Of a stretch of 10,718 nt of DNA, positions 6,729 to 10,718 are shown in pieces. A program made the translations under genes and the position numbers. Location: NCBI GenBank assembly GCA_002887195.1, contig PJAB01002053.1:1-10718 (forward strand). The letters are read 5' to 3'. Positions within the stretch are counted from its first letter, which is position 1, and every line of letters starts with the position of its first letter. The notes under the pieces were generated by a model. It made no database searches and was not told the origin of the DNA. It saw nothing but the letters and a program-made list of their open reading frames with translations. This DNA comes from Chrysochromulina parva. Lineage: Eukaryota > Haptophyta > Prymnesiales > Chrysochromulinaceae.

Positions 6729-7150
6729 CGGTAGACCAGTATGACGTGGCAATGGACCCGCACGTTTCCAATTCAGTGAGGCATTCCTCAACGACCTTTA
6801 TTACCGGTAACATCCTTTATCAACTGGGCTACGGAAGTACATACATGTTAGAAGAGAGACCAGTAATTCCTAGAGGCGAAGTCGAAGGACAGCAGCCCCG
6901 CTCACGCCGGACGAGACTGTTCGCAGCGACCGAGGGCGCCAAGAACCGAACCCCGACCGAGATTGAGTACACCACTCGTGACCACAAGAAAAATCTCTAT
7001 TGTTTCGCAATTCATACCTTAGTCGTTACTTGTAGCTCATTGCATGCAATCAGTCGAAAGTGATAAGTCCATCCGTTCAGACGCCTATCTTAGATCGGCG
7101 AATAGGAATCCTATGTCGAAACAAACCTTCTCCACACACACCATCGCACA
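6729..7150. promoter_or_regulatory. Divergent promoter region of the J-protein and EF-hand genes
   Basis: The 422 bases between two divergent start codons should hold both promoters and 5' leaders. It is visibly less GC-rich than the coding DNA, especially 6775-6870 and 6985-7140. TGACGTGGCA at 6743-6752 matches the core of the animal ATF6/XBP1 element and lies 14 bases before the J-protein ATG. No clear TATA box is seen before either gene. The EF-hand start has A at -3 and G at +4. Open frames inside the region have no recognisable domains. Confidence 0.6.
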
Positions 7151-8680
7151 ATGGGAGCCAAGAACGCGAAGCCACAGGCCCCGGAGCCGCCGCCCCCCGC
7201 GCCGGCCGCGCCGGAGCCGCCGCCCGAGCCGCCCAAGGGTATCATGAAGCAGGCCAGCGAGAAGATCCTGGCCGCAACCGTCGGCGGTGCCAAGGTTGTT
7301 GGCACTGCCGTGGTCGATGGTACCAAGGCTGTCGGCACTGGATTGGAGAACGGGGCCACCTTTGTCGACCAAAAGATCGTCGCTCCGACCGGCAAGGCCA
7401 TCGGCACGGGGCTCGATGTGACGTTCAAGACGCTTGGCGTGGCAGCTGGTTTCCAGGCTGTATTCGGCGAGGGCATCGACAAGTCGGACGCGGGTTTGGA
7501 GGCGGCATTTGAAAAAGTGGACACGGACAAGAGTGGCAAGCTTTCGGCCGCCGAGATGAAGGCGTACATCCTGAGCATGTACCCGAAGGGCCTCGAGGAT
7601 CAGGTGATCGACGAGATGATGGCGGCGGCGGACACGGATGGCGACGGCGAGATCGACCTGTCCGAGTTCAAGGTCATCATGCGCGCCGGACCCAAAAAGT
7701 CGGACGGGGCCATCGGCGGCGCTGTCGATGCTGGTGTCGGTGCCACTGTGGGCGGTGTGAAGGCCGTCGGAGACGGCGCTGCAGTTGTTGGCACTGCAAC
7801 CTTCGACGGTGCGAAGGCCGGCGTGAGCGCCGTCAGCTCGGCCGTCGTTGACGGGGCCAAGGCAGTGGCCACTGGACTCGAGAACGGTGCGACTTTCATC
7901 GATGAGAAGATCGTGGTTCCAGCCGCCAAGGCCATTGGCGATGGGGTGAAGGCCACGGGCAAGTTCGTTCGCCATGCGTCAAATGCGACCGGCGTGACCG
8001 CGGGCCTCCAGGCTGTGTTTGGCGAGAACATTGACAAGTCGGACGAAGGGCTTGAGGCAGCCTTCGCCAAGGTGGACACGGACGAGGACGGCAAGATCAA
8101 CACCGCCGAGATGAAGGCGTACATTCTGAGCCTGTACTCCAAGGGGTACCCGGATGGCCTGGACGATCAGAAGATCGGCGAGATGATCGCAGCGGCGGAC
8201 ACGAACAAGGACGGCAAGATGAGCATCGACGAGTTCAAGGTCATCATGCGCGCCGGGCCTAAGCAATCCGACGGCGCTATTGGCGGCGCCGTCGATGCTA
8301 GCATCGCTGCCACAGTCGGAGGGGTCAAGGCGACTGGGGACGGCGCCGCCTACGTCGGCACCGCAACTCTCGACGGTGCGAAGGCCGTCGGCACCGCGAC
8401 GATCAACGGCGCAGTCTACGTCGGCACCGCCGTCGTGGACGGCGCAAACAATGGAGCGACCTTCATTGATGAGAAGATTGTCACTCCGATCTGCAATCTC
8501 GTTGGCGACGGCGTCAAGGTGGTCGGCGACAGCGTGGTCAACGGCGCCAAGGCCGTCGGCGATAAGGTGGGCGATGGTGTCAAGGCCGCAGGCAGCCTCG
8601 TCTCGCCCCCGGGCTCGCCCAAGCCGGCGGGCCAGCACAACAATGGGGACGTTGAGCCGAAGCCGCCCAAGACGCCTTGA
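7151..8680 (+). CDS. Four-EF-hand protein with 11-residue amphipathic repeats and possible N-myristoylation
   Basis: This 509-residue protein has four canonical EF-hand loops, in two pairs: DTDKSGKLSAAE (124-135), DTDGDGEIDLSE (161-172), DTDEDGKINTAE (309-320) and DTNKDGKMSIDE (350-361). All start with Asp and end with Glu, so all should bind calcium. The start MGAKNA has a Gly at position 2 compatible with N-myristoylation, followed by a Pro/Ala/Glu-rich stretch (8-29). Around and between the EF pairs lie 11-residue units such as DGAKAVGTATI and NGAVYVGTAVV (about 45-88, 208-266, 397-485). The whole is two and a half copies of one module; KVIMRAGPKxSDGAIGGAVDA follows each EF pair. There is no signal peptide or transmembrane helix. 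A membrane-associated calcium sensor is inferred. It is unlike calmodulin outside the EF hands; I recognise no named family. Single exon, strong start context. Confidence 0.87.
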   Translation: MGAKNAKPQAPEPPPPAPAAPEPPPEPPKGIMKQASEKILAATVGGAKVVGTAVVDGTKAVGTGLENGATFVDQKIVAPTGKAIGTGLDVTFKTLGVAAGFQAVFGEGIDKSDAGLEAAFEKVDTDKSGKLSAAEMKAYILSMYPKGLEDQVIDEMMAAADTDGDGEIDLSEFKVIMRAGPKKSDGAIGGAVDAGVGATVGGVKAVGDGAAVVGTATFDGAKAGVSAVSSAVVDGAKAVATGLENGATFIDEKIVVPAAKAIGDGVKATGKFVRHASNATGVTAGLQAVFGENIDKSDEGLEAAFAKVDTDEDGKINTAEMKAYILSLYSKGYPDGLDDQKIGEMIAAADTNKDGKMSIDEFKVIMRAGPKQSDGAIGGAVDASIAATVGGVKATGDGAAYVGTATLDGAKAVGTATINGAVYVGTAVVDGANNGATFIDEKIVTPICNLVGDGVKVVGDSVVNGAKAVGDKVGDGVKAAGSLVSPPGSPKPAGQHNNGDVEPKPPKTP

Positions 8681-9860
8681 AAGATGGCTGACAATGACTT
8701 GATGCCCTCTATGGAAAAGTGCAAGCTCTCAGCCCACGCGTACTCCTCTACGTGTCTTCTACGTCGAGGACAGCGGCGACCGCTGCCTTTTCGGACAATC
8801 GGGAGCGTGCCGAAGCGGGGGAGCACTGGTTAGCACTGGTGGAGGTGCGGGTGGCCAAGATCGAGGCCCAGAGTCGACGATCCTGTGGAATTCGCCATGC
8901 GCAGGCTGGCTCAATGATAGCTCAATGATCGCACGTGAGGAGCCAGTGAGTAGCCAGTGAGCAGTATTTCGATCCGATCATAGGCGCGGGGGGCAGAGAG
9001 AGGGCCTGCGGTGGCGATGCCGAGCGCGATGGCGCGCGTGCGGCGTGTCGAGTGTGGCTGAAAGCTAGGGGCGGGGCGGGGCGGGCGGGCCGCGGGGGGA
9101 AGAGAGCAAGGGACCTGTGTGGAGTCGGCGGGCGCCCTTGCCGTGCAACGAGCGGCGTCGCGTTGCATGGAGCCACATGCCATTGATCCGATCCATGTGA
9201 CGGGCATGGTGACGGGTGGAGAACGTGCGCCGAGCCGCCGCGCGGGGGTCGGGTATACACACTCGACTCACTTCCGGGTCCTGACGTCATGGCTCATGCA
9301 ATCGCGAGTCCGAGCTCTGACACGTACTATTCCGTGCAAAGTGTAAAAACACCGCCATCACCGTTGCTTCTCGCCGTCCGCGCGCGCGCGACGCGTTGGG
9401 ACCCAAAGGTGAGCAGTTGGGCAGCGGGGAGACGAGGCAAAGGGCTTCTTGCTCGGCTCTTCTGAACACTGAATCCGATCCGATCGCGTTCTCGGTTCTC
9501 GGTTCGGTTGTCCGTTGCTGCACCGTGTGGGGCCAGATTCGCACATGACACTACAGACTACAAACACCTATCTCCAATCTCAGATAGGAATCGTCCACAA
9601 TCTCGGACGCGGTATCTCCGGCCCCAAGTCGAAGTCGCTGTCCCGGCTCGACGACGACGTCGGACGTGTCGCACGCATCGGCCACCACCCACGGTCAGCC
9701 CCTCACCGGCCTCAGACCCCAGGCAAGAGCCCGGGCCGTGCCGGGTGCGAGATTGGCCCGTGCCGGCCCCGAGGTGGCCGGGTGCGGTCGCACGCTTCGG
9801 GCCATCCACACCCCTTCTCTTCGGCGTGACATCCGGAGATGACATTTACAAACGGACGGT
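8681..9860. other. Convergent intergenic region, no gene recognised
   Basis: About 1180 bases lie between the 3' ends of the EF-hand gene and the NHL/BTB gene. Short open frames on both strands carry no domains and have the Arg/Pro-rich look of chance frames. Several tiny duplications occur: AGCACTGGT at 8822 and 8832, GCTCAATGAT at 8910 and 8920, AGCCAGTGA at 8941 and 8952. A 7-bp hairpin (CCTATCT at 9567-9573 with AGATAGG at 9582-9588) is present. No tRNA or transposase remnant is visible. A small exon or noncoding RNA cannot be excluded. Confidence 0.5.
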
Positions 9861-10718
9861 TCACAGCCGGTCGGACAGCCTGTTCATCACCTCGAGCACA
9901 AGGTCGGGCGACGCACGTACCAGGGCGGCGAGGGCCTCCGGTGCCTCGGCCCGTATCGACCGGAAGTGGCGCCTCAGGTGTTGCAGCATCGCCTCACGCA
10001 GCTCATCGAGCCGCGCTGTGTCGGCGGTCACGAGCCATGGCACCACTGTCGTGCTCTGGACGTGCAGCCTGCAGTAGCGCACACACATGTTGAACGCTCG
10101 GGTCAGCTGGTACTCGCGCGCCTTTTGCATGACGTCGATCACGACGTCGTCGTCCAGCTCGAGCGAGTCACTATACAGGTAGGCGAGCAGTGAGCGAAAC
10201 GCGGCGCTCGTCGTGCCATGAACTACGATGACAGCACCCGGGCGCGTCTCGCGGCAGGGCGACATGAACATTCCTCGAAAGTACGCGGATCGGCTGACGA
10301 GCACGGCACGATGGGCGGTGATGCGCGCGCCCTCCACCTCGAAGGTCACGTCCGCAAACGCGTCGTCCGCTAGCATGTGTAGCATGTCCTCCAGGACTGT
10401 CGGCGGGCCGATGGTGGGGCACCAGCGGCCTGTGAGGCCACAGTTAGTGAGTTTGCGAATGCAGTGGTTTTCGTTGTCGGCCACGAGCACGTTGCCATCG
10501 GCATCGATCGCCACGCTGCAAGGGCCATCAAAGCGCGCATCCGCAGCTGCGCCGTCTGCAAAGCCATCCTCGCCCTCGCGTGAGCCGGCGAGGGTGCTCA
10601 CCGTGCCATCCGGCGTCACCTTGCGAATGCAGTGGTTGTTGCTGTCGGCCACGATGATGTTACCCTCGGCATCGATCGCCACGCCTGCAGGACTACTGAA
10701 GCGCGCATCCGCCGCTGC
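9861..10718 (-). CDS. NHL-repeat and BTB domain protein, C-terminal part (start beyond the window)
   Basis: The frame is open from the right edge to a TGA at 9861-9863, giving 285 residues. Residues 1-56 and 57 to about 91 are two NHL repeats (each ARF...VAIDA-GN-VAD--NHCIRK), blades of a beta-propeller whose earlier blades must lie to the right. Residues about 110-215 form a BTB/POZ domain, with the expected DVTFEVEGARITAHRAVLVS start, SAYFRGMF, and an AFRSLLAYLYSD segment. The last 70 residues form a helical BACK-like tail ending NRLSDRL. BTB domains usually dimerise and often recruit substrates to Cullin-3 ubiquitin ligases; NHL propellers bind proteins or RNA. A substrate adaptor role is inferred. 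No intron is needed within the visible part. Confidence 0.9.
   Translation of the reverse strand, partial: AAADARFSSPAGVAIDAEGNIIVADSNNHCIRKVTPDGTVSTLAGSREGEDGFADGAAADARFDGPCSVAIDADGNVLVADNENHCIRKLTNCGLTGRWCPTIGPPTVLEDMLHMLADDAFADVTFEVEGARITAHRAVLVSRSAYFRGMFMSPCRETRPGAVIVVHGTTSAAFRSLLAYLYSDSLELDDDVVIDVMQKAREYQLTRAFNMCVRYCRLHVQSTTVVPWLVTADTARLDELREAMLQHLRRHFRSIRAEAPEALAALVRASPDLVLEVMNRLSDRL
10453..10718 (-). repeat. 168-base repeat encoding NHL units
   Basis: TTGCGAATGCAGTGGTT starts at 10453 and again at 10621, an exact 168-base (56-residue) period, and long runs of identity continue through the GCATCGATCGCCACG segment and GCGCGCATCCGC. The high DNA identity suggests recent duplication or gene conversion of NHL blades. 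Confidence 0.88.

Noticed and set aside
7085..7975. - strand 296-codon frame opposite the EF-hand gene
   Set aside because: It is the antisense shadow of a repetitive Ala/Gly/Val protein; the + strand frame has four perfect EF-hand loops.
9508..10077. + strand 189-codon frame at the BTB gene 3' end
   Set aside because: Half of it is antisense to the BTB coding region and the rest is Arg/Ser/Pro-rich without domain similarity.

Overview
The window is nuclear DNA from a GC-rich eukaryote, most likely a flagellated unicellular alga or related protist. The evidence is GT-AG introns, a spliceosomal cyclophilin, an axonemal protein, an ER-targeted J-protein and an NHL-repeat/BTB protein, with no bacterial operon signals. 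The compact, very GC-rich layout and the NHL/BTB and Cys-rich secreted families remind me of haptophyte genomes. That lineage guess is inference and has not been tested by any search.

Five protein-coding genes are supported. (1) A CWC27-type spliceosomal cyclophilin on the + strand (301-1908, one exon). (2) An MNS1-type coiled-coil flagellar doublet-microtubule protein on the - strand (2615-4289, two exons; splicing at 3385/3137 gives a clean 475-residue protein). (3) A secreted/ER J-domain protein on the - strand (4437-6728, three exons, 613 residues). It has a signal peptide, three 8-cysteine repeats, a J domain with HPD, a degenerate zinc finger and an ERdj3/Scj1-like substrate-binding region. 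(4) A four-EF-hand protein on the + strand (7151-8680, 509 residues) built of duplicated modules and 11-residue Ala/Gly/Val repeats, with a possible N-myristoylation start. (5) The C-terminal part of an NHL-repeat plus BTB protein on the - strand (9861 to the right edge; its start lies outside).

Layout: CWC27 and MNS1 converge across about 700 bases with no recognisable gene. The J-protein gene and MNS1 are head-to-tail with only 147 bases between them. The J-protein and EF-hand genes are divergent across a 422-base, less GC-rich region that should hold both promoters. The EF-hand and BTB genes converge across about 1180 bases in which I recognise no gene. The five genes do not form an evident pathway; they look like ordinary mixed neighbours.

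The most unusual material is in the J-protein gene. Its domain architecture is one I do not recall for ER J-proteins. Its second intron is largely tandem repeats, both of its splice sites lie in local tandem duplications, and the repeat units are exactly complementary over 13 bases to the downstream exon that encodes the first zinc-finger motif. The EF-hand protein, with synuclein/LEA-like 11-residue periodicity, is the second item worth following.
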